Source: a bacterium (lineage in GTDB: Bacteria; Bacillota; Bacilli; Lactobacillales; Streptococcaceae). Taken from it: 12,980 bases of DNA. The stretch covers positions 1 through 12,980 of the forward strand of contig CAJNBS010000027.1 of NCBI GenBank assembly GCA_905221065.1. Direction: 5' to 3'. How positions within the stretch are numbered: the first letter of the stretch is position 1; each line of letters begins with the position of its first letter. The notes under the pieces are model-generated. The model was not told the origin of the DNA. It saw nothing but the letters and a program-made list of their open reading frames with translations, and searched no databases. Below, in pieces: positions 6,188-12,907 of the stretch. A program made the position numbers and the translations under genes.

Positions 6188-7426
6188 TTAGTTACTTGCT
6201 CCAGATGTAGCGTCTGCGCCACCACCGTGGCCTCCAGCATCACCTGCATCAGAAGCTCCAGATGTAGCATCTGCTCCACCATGTCCTCCAGCAGGAGCTG
6301 CAGCATTTCCACCAACTAGACGTTGACCAGTTGTATTGAGGTACCAGTCAAGCCATGGTTGGAAATTAAAGATAATCTCATTGATTCCAGCATATGAACC
6401 ATCTGGATAGTACATTGCTTGGTAATTATGGGTATTAATAACGCCTTCTGGTGTTCCTGGCACAATTGTACGGACATATTCTTGGTCCCCGTTACGCAAT
6501 ACGCCGACAACCCATTCAACGTTTTTCATTCTAGAATCTGGCAATGAACCGTGTACAGTTCCTAAACGGTTTCCTGATTGAGCACGTACACGTTTACCAA
6601 ACATTGTATTTGGATCTTGGTGTGCGTTATTAAAGTACAAGAATTGGTTATTATCATCTGCAAATGTCAATTCAAATGGCATTGCTTTCAAGAACATGTC
6701 GATTTGGTTGACTGTCAAGATACCGTGGTCTAATTTAACGTAAGTATCTCCTGAAACAGCTCCAACAAGTTCAGCTGCTTTTTCTACCCATTCAGGATCA
6801 TCTGGGTCAACACCTTGAATGGTAGTTGCAATTGAATTTGTACAATATAGATCTTCTGGTGCAATTGGTTTTGGTTTTTTCAATTTTGAAACGACTCCCA
6901 CATATTTTACAAAGTTGTCCAAGCATGTTTCAAGGAAATTAACAGTTCCTTCATTTGTGATATTGCCCTCTGCGTCAAATGCTTCTTTAGCTTTACCAAG
7001 AAGGAATTCGTTACCTGGAAGCGTATAGGCATTAACCCCTGGAGCATCAAGAATCTTACGAAGGTGAACTTGGGCACGAGAAGTACCTTGGTCGTAGTAA
7101 GAAGCTCCCACAATCATGACTGGTTTGTTTTCAAATGGATGAACTTCATATGAAAGCCATTCAAGAACAGATTTAAGAGAAGCTGAGATTGTGTGGTTGT
7201 GCTCAGGAGTAGCAATAATGACACCATCAGCACGAGTAATTCTGTTATACAAGAGACGCAATTGGAAGCTTTCATCCCATTTTTCGTCTTGGTTAAACAT
7301 TGGAACTTCGTCAATTTCAAGAACTTCTAATTCAAATTTGAGTTTGAAGTGACGACGGATGAATTCCAAGAGTTTACGGTTATATGATTGATCGTAGTTT
7401 GATCCTACAAGTCCAACAAATTTCAT
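6188..7426 (-). CDS. NADPH-dependent FMN reductase fused to a PAS-like domain with twin flavinylation motifs
   Basis: A 412-residue protein with three parts. Residues 1-180 form a flavodoxin-like FMN_red domain: phosphate loop GSNYDQSYNRKLL (8-20), IATPEHNHTISASLKSVLEW (71-90) and the GASYYDQGTSRAQVHLR block (107-123). Residues about 236-365 resemble the PAS module of DUF438-type proteins (MPFELTFADDNNQFLYFNN, GKRVRAQS, the YVRTIVP strand). Residues 371-412 are a Gly/Ala/His-rich tail of two 19-residue units, each with GGHGG(G)ADATSGAS. DATSGAS occurs at 386-392 and 405-411 and fits the ApbE substrate consensus Dxx(S/T)GA(T/S), making Ser392 and Ser411 candidate sites for covalent FMN. It is last in the operon, 18 nt after the paralogous reductase, with GGAG before the ATG. 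Inferred role: NAD(P)H-dependent electron transfer to a tethered flavin. The acceptor is unknown; the PAS domain may sense redox state or bind a cofactor. Confidence 0.85.
   Translation of the reverse strand: MKFVGLVGSNYDQSYNRKLLEFIRRHFKLKFELEVLEIDEVPMFNQDEKWDESFQLRLLYNRITRADGVIIATPEHNHTISASLKSVLEWLSYEVHPFENKPVMIVGASYYDQGTSRAQVHLRKILDAPGVNAYTLPGNEFLLGKAKEAFDAEGNITNEGTVNFLETCLDNFVKYVGVVSKLKKPKPIAPEDLYCTNSIATTIQGVDPDDPEWVEKAAELVGAVSGDTYVKLDHGILTVNQIDMFLKAMPFELTFADDNNQFLYFNNAHQDPNTMFGKRVRAQSGNRLGTVHGSLPDSRMKNVEWVVGVLRNGDQEYVRTIVPGTPEGVINTHNYQAMYYPDGSYAGINEIIFNFQPWLDWYLNTTGQRLVGGNAAAPAGGHGGADATSGASDAGDAGGHGGGADATSGASN
6198..6293 (-). repeat. Imperfect 57-nt tandem repeat encoding the flavinylation tail
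   Basis: The unit beginning GCTCCAGATGTAGC at 6198 recurs at 6255 (period 57 nt, 19 codons) with few changes and a 3-nt length difference. Each unit encodes GGHGG(G)ADATSGAS. The arrangement invites copy-number change by slippage. Confidence 0.85.
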
Positions 7427-7444
7427 TCTTTTTGGTCTCCTATC

Positions 7445-8050
7445 TTACAAATTTTCCCAGTCAAAGTCTTCAGCATCTTTGCGAAGTAGGGCTTGTGCGT
7501 TGCGCAATTTTTCTGTAATTTTTACAAAGATACGGAAGTCGTCAAAAGTGGCATCCAATTTTTTAATAACATCAAGGTCAACCAAGTCGCCACTTGGGTT
7601 AAAGGCTTGAAGAGAGTGTGAAAGCAAGAATTCATCAGGCAGTACACTTGCTTTAATTTCTGGTGCGTTTAAGATTTGACGAAGTTGTAATTGGGCGCGT
7701 GATGAACCAAGTGTACCGTAAGAAGCACCTGTAATCATGATTGGTTTGTTCAAGAGTGGGTAAATACCATAAGACAACCAAGCAAGAGCGCTCATTAAAA
7801 CAGCTGGGATAGAGTGGTCATACTCAGGCGTACCGATAATAACGCCATCTGCCTCTTCAATTTTAGCAGCAATTTCCAGAATTTCAGCAGGTACTTGCTT
7901 GTCAGCTGGTTTGTTGAAGACAGGGATATCCTTGATTTCAACAAGTTCAATTTCAGCTTTGTCAGCAAAGTGTTTTTGCATGTATTGAAGCAATTGGCGG
8001 TTTGTAGAACGTTTTGAATTTGTTCCAACAATAGCAATAAGTTTTAACAT
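7445..8050 (-). CDS. NADPH-dependent FMN reductase (flavodoxin-like)
   Basis: A 201-residue single-domain FMN_red family protein, cytosolic. Motifs are GTNSKRSTNRQLL at the FMN phosphate loop (9-21), GTPEYDHSIPAVLMSALAWL (73-92) and GASYGTLGSSRAQLQLRQIL (108-127). It is a paralog of the N-terminal domain of the next gene, with the same motif order and similar spacing, so the pair probably arose by duplication. Such proteins reduce FMN, azo dyes, quinones or partner flavoproteins with NAD(P)H. AAAGGAAA precedes the ATG. It is separated by 59 nt from apbE upstream and 18 nt from the PAS fusion downstream. The apbE-side gap contains a weak TTTCAA-16-TATTAT that might be a second promoter. A plausible role is as donor or dimer partner for the flavinylated fusion; that is inference. 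Confidence 0.9.
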   Translation of the reverse strand: MLKLIAIVGTNSKRSTNRQLLQYMQKHFADKAEIELVEIKDIPVFNKPADKQVPAEILEIAAKIEEADGVIIGTPEYDHSIPAVLMSALAWLSYGIYPLLNKPIMITGASYGTLGSSRAQLQLRQILNAPEIKASVLPDEFLLSHSLQAFNPSGDLVDLDVIKKLDATFDDFRIFVKITEKLRNAQALLRKDAEDFDWENL

Positions 8051-8109
8051 GAGATTTCCTTTCTCTTTTTACATAATACGATTTTAAAACTCCATTGAAA
8101 CAGTTGTTT

Positions 8110-9033
8110 CTATAGAGTAGGAATTCCTGAAGAACAGCTTAGGTGACCTTCCTTATCAATCAGAATCGCTTCGATTCCCTCCAAACTTTCGACTTGCCAG
8201 AGGATAGAAGCAGGTCTTTCTCCAAAGAGTCGAGTTGTCCAGATTTCGCCATCGACTGATTTATCAGAGATGATTGTCAGGCTAGCTAGTTCCGTTTCAA
8301 CAGGATAGCCTGTTTGGCTGTCAAAAATGTGATGGTAATCTTTTCCATCGACTGTCAGGTGACGCTCATAAATACCTGAAGTCACGACAGATTGATTGAC
8401 AACAGGAATGGTCATTAAGTGATTGCCCCGAGGATTGGCTGGGTCTTGAATCCCGATTTGCCAAGGTTGATTATCTCTTGCCTGATTTTTTCCAATGGTC
8501 AGGATATTCCCTCCCAGATTGATCAAGGCTGAAGTCACTCCCTCTGCTCTCAGAAATTGGGCAACCTTATCCGCACTATAACCCTTGGCTAAACAACCAA
8601 GATCGATCTTCATTCCTTTCTGTTTTAGAAATACAGTGGAAGTAGTAGAATCTAATTCGATATAATGAGGATTGATTAAAGGGAGCACCTCTTTAATTTC
8701 TTGAGGTTGGGCAACTTTGGCATCTGAAAAACCGATACGCCAAGTTTGAATTAGGGGACCAATACTGATGTTGAGATGGCTAGAGGGCGCTAGGCTATGT
8801 TCTAAACCAAGAGAAATCAGTTCAAACAGGTCTGGATGAACCTTGACGGGGGCTATTCCAGCTTGATGATTGATTTCCATCAACTCAGATTCTTGGCTAT
8901 TGGCATTGAAGCGGTATTCGAGCTCTTTGAGTAAATCAAAGGATTTTTGGAGCAAGCTATCTGCTCGCTCATCCACTAATGAAATCGTGATAGTGGTTCC
9001 CATTAGGCGTTCAAAATGTGAACTAAGAGGCAA
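8110..9033 (-). CDS. apbE: ApbE, FAD:protein FMN transferase (cytosolic form, TTG start)
   Basis: ApbE moves the FMN half of FAD onto a Thr/Ser in target proteins, using Mg2+. Family motifs (numbered from the TTG) are MGTTITISL (11-19), DLGCLAKGYSAD (144-155), LGGN (173-176), TSGIYER (218-224), HHIFDSQTGYP (234-244) and the metal-site Asp261 in a slightly atypical SVDGEIWTT segment. I chose TTG at 9033, giving 307 residues, because AAAGGAG lies 8 nt upstream. A longer frame exists from ATG 9126, but that ATG falls within the predicted -10 box, has no ribosome site, and would add a hydrophobic stretch with no family similarity. With the TTG start there is no signal peptide or lipobox, unlike many ApbE proteins that act outside the membrane. 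First gene of the flavin operon. It was formerly annotated as a thiamine biosynthesis lipoprotein. Confidence 0.9.
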   Translation of the reverse strand: MPLSSHFERLMGTTITISLVDERADSLLQKSFDLLKELEYRFNANSQESELMEINHQAGIAPVKVHPDLFELISLGLEHSLAPSSHLNISIGPLIQTWRIGFSDAKVAQPQEIKEVLPLINPHYIELDSTTSTVFLKQKGMKIDLGCLAKGYSADKVAQFLRAEGVTSALINLGGNILTIGKNQARDNQPWQIGIQDPANPRGNHLMTIPVVNQSVVTSGIYERHLTVDGKDYHHIFDSQTGYPVETELASLTIISDKSVDGEIWTTRLFGERPASILWQVESLEGIEAILIDKEGHLSCSSGIPTL

Positions 9034-9121
9034 GCTACCAACTCCTTTCTCTATGAAAAGAAGGTTGAAATATAGTAAATTTATGAAAAATGAACCCCTT
9101 ACATTTTCTTTCCATGATACT

Positions 9122-9150
9122 AGCATACCATAAAGTCAGCGTTTTCACAA
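9122..9150 (-). promoter_or_regulatory. Promoter of the apbE operon
   Basis: On the minus strand: -35 TTGTGA (9150-9145), 17-nt spacer, -10 TATGCT (9127-9122) with TG one base before it. Start near 9115, leaving a leader of about 82 nt before the TTG codon. A perfect TTGACA at 9172-9167 has no partner -10 at the right distance. Confidence 0.55.
9134..9147 (-). promoter_or_regulatory. cre-like CcpA site in the apbE promoter
   Basis: TGAAAACGCTGACT on the minus strand matches the core TGNAANCGNTNNCA at every defined base except the last. It overlaps the -35 and spacer, a position that would repress. Confidence 0.45.
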
Positions 9151-9272
9151 ATAAAATTTGTAAAGATGTCAAGAAATATGCTCAGGAAATGAAGAAAAAT
9201 TGCAAGAATCCGTGTTAAGATACAGATTATTTTCAATTTTTTACAAAAAAATAGGAAAAATCAGCCAAACTC
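9151..9272. other. Divergent intergenic region between apbE and nox
   Basis: Together with its flanks, this is about 300 nt without a gene. Apart from the two promoters and two cre-like sites I see only a short inverted repeat, ACAAAT-AAA-ATTTGT (9148-9162), and A/T-rich DNA. No clear Rex operator pair (TTGTGAA...TTCACAA) and no ORF. Confidence 0.5.
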
Positions 9273-9287
9273 TTGTAAACGCTAACA
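9273..9287 (+). promoter_or_regulatory. Perfect cre (CcpA) site in the nox promoter
   Basis: TTGTAAACGCTAACA matches WTGNAARCGNWWWCA at every position. It covers the whole -35 hexamer and the first half of the spacer, so bound CcpA should block polymerase. Confidence 0.75.
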
Positions 9288-9301
9288 GTAAATGTTATAC
9301 T
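9273..9301 (+). promoter_or_regulatory. Promoter of nox
   Basis: -35 TTGTAA, exactly 17 nt, -10 TATACT at 9296-9301, preceded by TGT (extended -10). Start near 9308; the leader of about 31 nt includes GGTAGGAAA ahead of the ATG. Confidence 0.85.
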
Positions 9302-9338
9302 AGTAGGGTAAATTTAGAATGAAGGTAGGAAATTTTTT

Positions 9339-10718
9339 ATGAGTAAAATCGTTGTAGTCGGTGCTAACCACGCTGGTACAGCATGTATTAATACGATGTT
9401 GGATAATTTTGGAAATGAGAACGAAATCGTTGTATTTGACCAAAACTCTAACATCTCTTTCCTAGGTTGCGGAATGGCCCTTTGGATTGGGGAGCAAATT
9501 GACGGTGCTGAAGGCTTGTTCTATTCTGATAAAGAAAAATTGGAAGCTAAAGGTGCTAAAGTCTACATGAACTCACCAGTTCTTTCAATCGACTATGATA
9601 ACAAAGTAGTTACAGCGGAAGTTGAAGGAAAAGAACACAAAGAATCATACGAAAAATTGATTTTCGCTACAGGTTCTACACCAATTTTGCCACCAATCGA
9701 AGGTGTTGAAATTGTTAAAGGAAACCGCGAATTTAAAGCAACTCTTGAAAACGTACAATTCGTGAAATTGTACCAAAACGCTGAAGAAGTTATCAATAAA
9801 CTTGCTGACAAGAGCCAACACCTTGACCGTATCGCTGTTGTTGGTGGTGGTTACATCGGTGTTGAACTTGCTGAAGCCTTTGAGCGTCTTGGAAAAGAAG
9901 TTGTCCTTGTCGATATCGTTGATACTGTCTTGAACGGTTACTATGATAAAGATTTCACACAAATGATGGCGAAGAACTTGGAAGATCACAACATTCGTTT
10001 GGCTCTTGGTCAAACTGTTAAAGCAATCGAAGGTGACGGTAAAGTTGAACGCTTGATTACTGATAAAGAAACTTTCGATGTGGACATGGTTATCCTTGCA
10101 GTTGGTTTCCGTCCAAATACAGCACTTGCTGATGGTAAAATTGAACTCTTCCGCAACGGTGCCTTCCTTGTAGACAAGAAACAAGAAACTTCACTTCCTG
10201 GTGTATTTGCCGTTGGTGACTGTGCGACTGTTTATGACAACGCTCGTAAAGACACTAGCTACATCGCTCTTGCTTCAAACGCTGTTCGTACTGGTATCGT
10301 TGGTGCATATAACGCATGTGGACATGAATTGGAAGGAATCGGTGTTCAAGGATCAAACGGTATCTCAATCTACGGTCTTCACATGGTTTCAACTGGTTTG
10401 ACTCTTGAAAAAGCTAAAGCAGCAGGTTACAATGCGACTGAAACAGGCTTTAACGATCTTCAAAAACCAGAATTTATGAAACATGACAACCATGAAGTAG
10501 CAATTAAGATTGTCTTTGACAAAGATAGCCGTGAAATTCTTGGTGCCCAAATGGTTTCACATGATATTTCAATCAGCATGGGAATTCACATGTTCTCACT
10601 TGCTATCCAAGAGCATGTGACAATTGATAAATTGGCCTTGACAGATCTCTTCTTCTTGCCACACTTCAACAAACCATACAACTACATCACAATGGCTGCC
10701 CTTACAGCTGAAAAATAA
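9339..10718 (+). CDS. nox: Water-forming NADH oxidase
   Basis: A 459-residue flavoprotein of the pyridine nucleotide-disulfide oxidoreductase class that reduces O2 to 2 H2O with NADH, regenerating NAD+ and protecting against oxygen. The N-terminal FAD loop is [16 protein letters not shown] (5-20). The redox-active Cys44 in [12 protein letters not shown] is cycled as a sulfenic acid and fits the four-electron enzyme. ATGSTP is at 110-115. The NADH loop is [19 protein letters not shown] (167-185), and the second FAD motif is [13 protein letters not shown] (288-300). The C-terminal dimerisation domain is complete. Only one catalytic Cys is seen, as expected for Nox rather than a disulfide reductase. 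Monocistronic, with its own promoter, cre site and terminator. CoA-disulfide reductases and NADH peroxidase have the same fold; the streptococcal sequence pattern favours Nox. Confidence 0.95.
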   Translation: MSKIVVVGANHAGTACINTMLDNFGNENEIVVFDQNSNISFLGCGMALWIGEQIDGAEGLFYSDKEKLEAKGAKVYMNSPVLSIDYDNKVVTAEVEGKEHKESYEKLIFATGSTPILPPIEGVEIVKGNREFKATLENVQFVKLYQNAEEVINKLADKSQHLDRIAVVGGGYIGVELAEAFERLGKEVVLVDIVDTVLNGYYDKDFTQMMAKNLEDHNIRLALGQTVKAIEGDGKVERLITDKETFDVDMVILAVGFRPNTALADGKIELFRNGAFLVDKKQETSLPGVFAVGDCATVYDNARKDTSYIALASNAVRTGIVGAYNACGHELEGIGVQGSNGISIYGLHMVSTGLTLEKAKAAGYNATETGFNDLQKPEFMKHDNHEVAIKIVFDKDSREILGAQMVSHDISISMGIHMFSLAIQEHVTIDKLALTDLFFLPHFNKPYNYITMAALTAEK

Positions 10719-10726
10719 AAATGATG

Positions 10727-10763
10727 AACTATCTGGCCTTAAGTTAAGGTCGGATAGTTTTTT
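10727..10763 (+). terminator. Rho-independent terminator of nox
   Basis: A long stem: AACTATC pairs with GATAGTT, then a G-T/G-C segment, then CCTT/AAGG around an AAGTT loop, followed by TTTTTT. Confidence 0.92.
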
Positions 10764-10800
10764 AACTATTCTGTACCCATACAATTATGTTTTTTTTATC

Positions 10801-10829
10801 TTGTGGTTCCTTCTAATCTGACTTAAAAT
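10801..10829 (+). promoter_or_regulatory. Promoter of pdxST
   Basis: -35 TTGTGG (10801-10806), 17-nt spacer, -10 TAAAAT (10824-10829). Expected start about 10836, giving a leader of about 34 nt. Confidence 0.65.
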
Positions 10830-10833
10830 GAAA

Positions 10834-10845
10834 TGGTAGCTACCA
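10834..10845. promoter_or_regulatory. Perfect 12-bp palindrome at the pdxS transcription start (candidate operator)
   Basis: TGGTAGCTACCA is its own reverse complement and sits 5 nt after the -10 box, over the predicted start. In pneumococcus the pdxST genes are controlled by the MocR-type regulator PdxR in response to PLP. Whether this palindrome is its site is unproven; no pdxR lies in this window. Confidence 0.4.
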
Positions 10846-10869
10846 AAACAAATGATGAGGATACAACAA

Positions 10870-11745
10870 ATGACTGAAAATAGATATGAATTAAATAAAA
10901 ACTTGGCACAGATGCTCAAAGGTGGGGTTATCATGGATGTTCAGAATCCTGAACAGGCCCGTATCGCAGAAGCTGCTGGTGCGGCAGCTGTTATGGCCTT
11001 GGAGCGGATTCCAGCTGATATTCGTGCAGCTGGTGGAGTTTCCCGTATGAGTGATCCAAAGATGATTAAGGAAATCCAAGAAGCGGTTAGTATTCCAGTA
11101 ATGGCTAAGGTCAGAATCGGGCATTTTGTTGAAGCTCAGATTTTAGAGGCTATTGAAATTGACTATATCGATGAGAGTGAAGTTTTATCTCCAGCAGACG
11201 ACCGTTTCCATGTGGACAAGAAAGAATTCCAAGTTCCTTTTGTCTGTGGGGCTAAGGATTTGGGTGAAGCCTTGCGTCGTATCGCTGAGGGGGCTTCTAT
11301 GATTCGTACCAAAGGAGAACCGGGTACAGGGGATATCGTACAAGCCGTTCGCCATATGCGTATGATGAATCAGGAAATTCGTCGTATTCAAAACCTACGT
11401 GAGGACGAGCTCTATGTTGCTGCTAAGGAATTGCAAGTTCCTGTAGAATTGGTTCAATATGTTCATGAACATGGAAAATTGCCAGTTGTTAACTTCGCGG
11501 CTGGAGGTGTTGCAACGCCAGCAGATGCTGCGCTGATGATGCAATTAGGGGCAGAGGGTGTCTTTGTCGGTTCAGGTATTTTCAAGTCAGGTGATCCTGT
11601 TAAACGAGCGAGTGCTATTGTTAAGGCTGTGACTAACTTCCGTAATCCTCAAATCTTGGCTCAAATCTCTGAAGATTTAGGAGAAGCCATGGTTGGTATC
11701 AATGAAAATGAAATCCAAATCCTCATGGCTGAGCGAGGAAAATAG
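10870..11745 (+). CDS. pdxS: PLP synthase subunit PdxS
   Basis: A 291-residue TIM-barrel subunit of pyridoxal 5'-phosphate synthase, which builds PLP (vitamin B6) from ribose 5-phosphate, glyceraldehyde 3-phosphate and ammonia. Catalytic residues by family alignment: Asp23 in GVIMDV, Lys80 in [10 protein letters not shown] and Lys148 in [10 protein letters not shown], corresponding to Asp24, Lys81 and Lys149 of B. subtilis PdxS. The C-terminal FVGSGIF segment forms the phosphate site. I start at ATG 10870, which has GAGG 9 nt upstream and gives the family-typical [19 protein letters not shown]-terminus. ATGs at 10852 and 10855 are in frame but lack a ribosome site. Directly abuts pdxT. Confidence 0.97.
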   Translation: MTENRYELNKNLAQMLKGGVIMDVQNPEQARIAEAAGAAAVMALERIPADIRAAGGVSRMSDPKMIKEIQEAVSIPVMAKVRIGHFVEAQILEAIEIDYIDESEVLSPADDRFHVDKKEFQVPFVCGAKDLGEALRRIAEGASMIRTKGEPGTGDIVQAVRHMRMMNQEIRRIQNLREDELYVAAKELQVPVELVQYVHEHGKLPVVNFAAGGVATPADAALMMQLGAEGVFVGSGIFKSGDPVKRASAIVKAVTNFRNPQILAQISEDLGEAMVGINENEIQILMAERGK

Positions 11746-12333
11746 ATGAAAATTGGAATATTGGCCTTGCAAGGTGCCTTTGCAGAACATGCAAAAGTGC
11801 TGGATAAATTAGGCGTAGACAATGTCGAAATCAGAAATTTAGATGATTTTCAACAATATCAGAGTGACTTGTCGGGTTTGATTTTGCCTGGTGGGGAGTC
11901 TACAACTATGGGCAAGCTCTTACGTGACCAGAGTATGTTGATTCCCATTCGAGAAGCCATTCTTTCTGGACTACCAGTTTTTGGAACCTGTGCAGGCTTA
12001 ATTTTGCTGGCTAAGGAAATCACTTCTCAAGAAGAAAGTCATCTTGGAACTATGGATATGGTGGTCGAACGTAATGCCTATGGGCGCCAATTAGGAAGTT
12101 TCTACACGGAAGCAGAATGTAAGGGAGTCGGTCAGATTCCAATGACCTTTATTCGTGGTCCAATTATCAGCAGTGTTGGACAGGGTGTAGAAATTCTAGC
12201 AACAGTTGAAGATCAAATCGTTGCAGCGCAAGAAAAAAATATGCTGGTAACTTCTTTTCATCCAGAACTGACTGATGATGTACGCTTGCACCAGTACTTT
12301 ATAAATATGTGTGACAAAAAGATAGTGGAATAA
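11746..12333 (+). CDS. pdxT: PLP synthase glutaminase subunit PdxT
   Basis: A 195-residue class I glutamine amidotransferase that hydrolyses glutamine and feeds ammonia to PdxS in the 12+12 complex. Motifs: [12 protein letters not shown] (4-15), oxyanion [10 protein letters not shown] (47-56), nucleophile Cys82 in FGTCAGL, and the His172/Glu174 pair in SFHPELTDD. The start codon follows the pdxS TAG with no gap, and its ribosome site GAGGA lies within the end of pdxS, so the two are translationally coupled. I see no clear terminator downstream; the stop codon is followed at once by an IS remnant. Confidence 0.97.
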   Translation: MKIGILALQGAFAEHAKVLDKLGVDNVEIRNLDDFQQYQSDLSGLILPGGESTTMGKLLRDQSMLIPIREAILSGLPVFGTCAGLILLAKEITSQEESHLGTMDMVVERNAYGRQLGSFYTEAECKGVGQIPMTFIRGPIISSVGQGVEILATVEDQIVAAQEKNMLVTSFHPELTDDVRLHQYFINMCDKKIVE

Positions 12334-12335
12334 AA

Positions 12336-12547
12336 ATTGATAAATCAAGTTTCGATTCGCTTTTTCCAAAGAATCATTTTTTAAGTCATCTGACAGTATT
12401 CTGTGATTTTAGCTTTATTTACGATAAATTAGAAAAGAATGATTGTTTTGACTTAGCGCATACAGCTTATATGCTGAATATGGTGTTCAAGTATCTTTTA
12501 TTGAAAGCACTTTATAGGATAGAGTTAAAATACTATTCTATACTGCT
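12336..12547 (+). pseudogene. N-terminal remnant of an IS1182-type transposase (tentative)
   Basis: About 70 codons remain open in this frame from the pdxT stop to the edge of the BOX element, with no start codon at the beginning. The translation contains IDKSSFDSLFPKNHFLSHL, then DFSFIYDKLE, then TAYMLNMVFKYLLLKALYR. This resembles the N-terminal pattern of IS1182-family transposases (a P-x-x-H-x-L segment, DFSFIYD, then a helix rich in M/L/F/Y). The conserved GRPSIDP-type block is degraded and the catalytic DDE region is absent. BOX insertion or a deletion has cut off the rest. Similarity was judged by eye. Confidence 0.45.
12448..12475 (+). promoter_or_regulatory. Promoter-like sequence without an obvious gene
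   Basis: TTGACT, 16 nt, TATGCT. It lies inside the transposase remnant and points into the BOX element. It may be chance in AT-rich DNA. Confidence 0.25.
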
Positions 12548-12746
12548 TAATACTCTTCGAAAATCTCTTCAAACCACGTCAGCTTCACCTTGCCGTAGAT
12601 ATGGTTACTGACTTCGTCAGTTCTATCCACAACCTCAAAACAGTGTTTTGAGCTGACTTCGTCAGTTTTATCTGCAACCTCAAAGCTGTACCTTAAGTAA
12701 CCTGCGGTTAGCTTCCTAGTTTGCTCTTTGATTTTCGTTGAGTATA
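12548..12746 (+). repeat. BOX element (A-B-C type, with a second B-like unit)
   Basis: The left edge, TAATACTCTTCGAAAATCTC, and the CTTGCCGTAG segment are the boxA signature. The right edge, GCTCTTTGATTTTCGTTGAG, is the boxC side. Between them are ACTGACTTCGTCAGT (12607-12621), the inverted repeat CTCAAAACA/TGTTTTGAG (12634-12652) and a second GCTGACTTCGTCAG (12652-12665), indicating one B unit plus a second partial one. BOX elements are probably non-autonomous mobile repeats, numerous in pneumococcus and relatives, and form stable RNA hairpins that can affect neighbouring expression. The 104-residue minus-strand frame across this region is not a gene. Confidence 0.95.
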
Positions 12747-12749
12747 AAA

Positions 12750-12854
12750 ATGATGTATAGGACTGGTCAAAAAGATCACTTCGAAATAGCAAAAAACGAG
12801 GCTGAGAAAAAGTCTTTAAAATCAAAAAAACGCATAATATCAGGTGTTGAATGA
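12750..12854 (+). CDS. Doubtful 34-codon ORF or C-terminal gene remnant
   Basis: After the BOX edge an open frame (ATG ATG at 12750) encodes 34 residues, including RTGQKDHFEIAKNEAEKK and KSKKRIISGVE, and ends 2 nt before the IS3 element. Composition is protein-like (basic, helical). There is no ribosome site, and the frame is open backwards into the BOX to 12732. It could be the tail of a gene broken by the BOX or IS. I do not recognise it. Confidence 0.2.
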   Translation: MMYRTGQKDHFEIAKNEAEKKSLKSKKRIISGVE

Positions 12855-12858
12855 ACTG

Positions 12859-12899
12859 CACCCCAAAAGTTAGACAGAAAAAATCTAACTTTTGGGGTG
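12859..12899 (+). promoter_or_regulatory. 16-bp perfect hairpin in the IS leader
   Basis: CACCCCAAAAGTTAGA (12859-12874) pairs perfectly with TCTAACTTTTGGGGTG (12884-12899) around a 9-nt loop. The GGGG at 12894-12897 is the only candidate ribosome site for the transposase ATG at 12908, and it is buried in the stem. The left arm is also part of the IS terminus. Confidence 0.8.
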
Positions 12900-12907
12900 T
12901 TTTTATT

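Noticed and set aside
6154..6315. Upstream extension of the permease fragment to an ATG at 6315
   Set aside because: This part passes through the reductase terminator and an alternate frame of the reductase tail. It has no permease similarity, so it is not a real N-terminus.
6315..7320. Several 60-70 residue ORFs on both strands inside the FMN reductase-PAS gene
   Set aside because: They are alternate-frame shadows with no ribosome sites or protein-like motifs.
9034..9126. Longer apbE start at ATG 9126 giving a hydrophobic N-terminus
   Set aside because: The ATG falls in the -10 box and has no ribosome site; the TTG at 9033 has a strong one and matches where family similarity begins.
9141..9166. 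Possible Rex operator between apbE and nox
   Set aside because: TTCACAA and TTTGTAAA half-sites occur but not in the TTGTGAA-n-TTCACAA arrangement; the inverted repeat is only 6 bp.
9167..9172. Perfect TTGACA on the minus strand as -35 of apbE
   Set aside because: No acceptable -10 lies 16-18 nt downstream; the TTGTGA/TATGCT pair with TG extension fits better.
10852..10869. Upstream ATG codons for pdxS
   Set aside because: They have no Shine-Dalgarno, and the GAGG site is placed for ATG 10870, which gives the family-standard N-terminus.
12547..12861. 104-residue ORF on the minus strand
   Set aside because: It lies almost wholly over the BOX element, and its repeated KTDEVSS/RTDEVSN segments are just translated BOX subunits.
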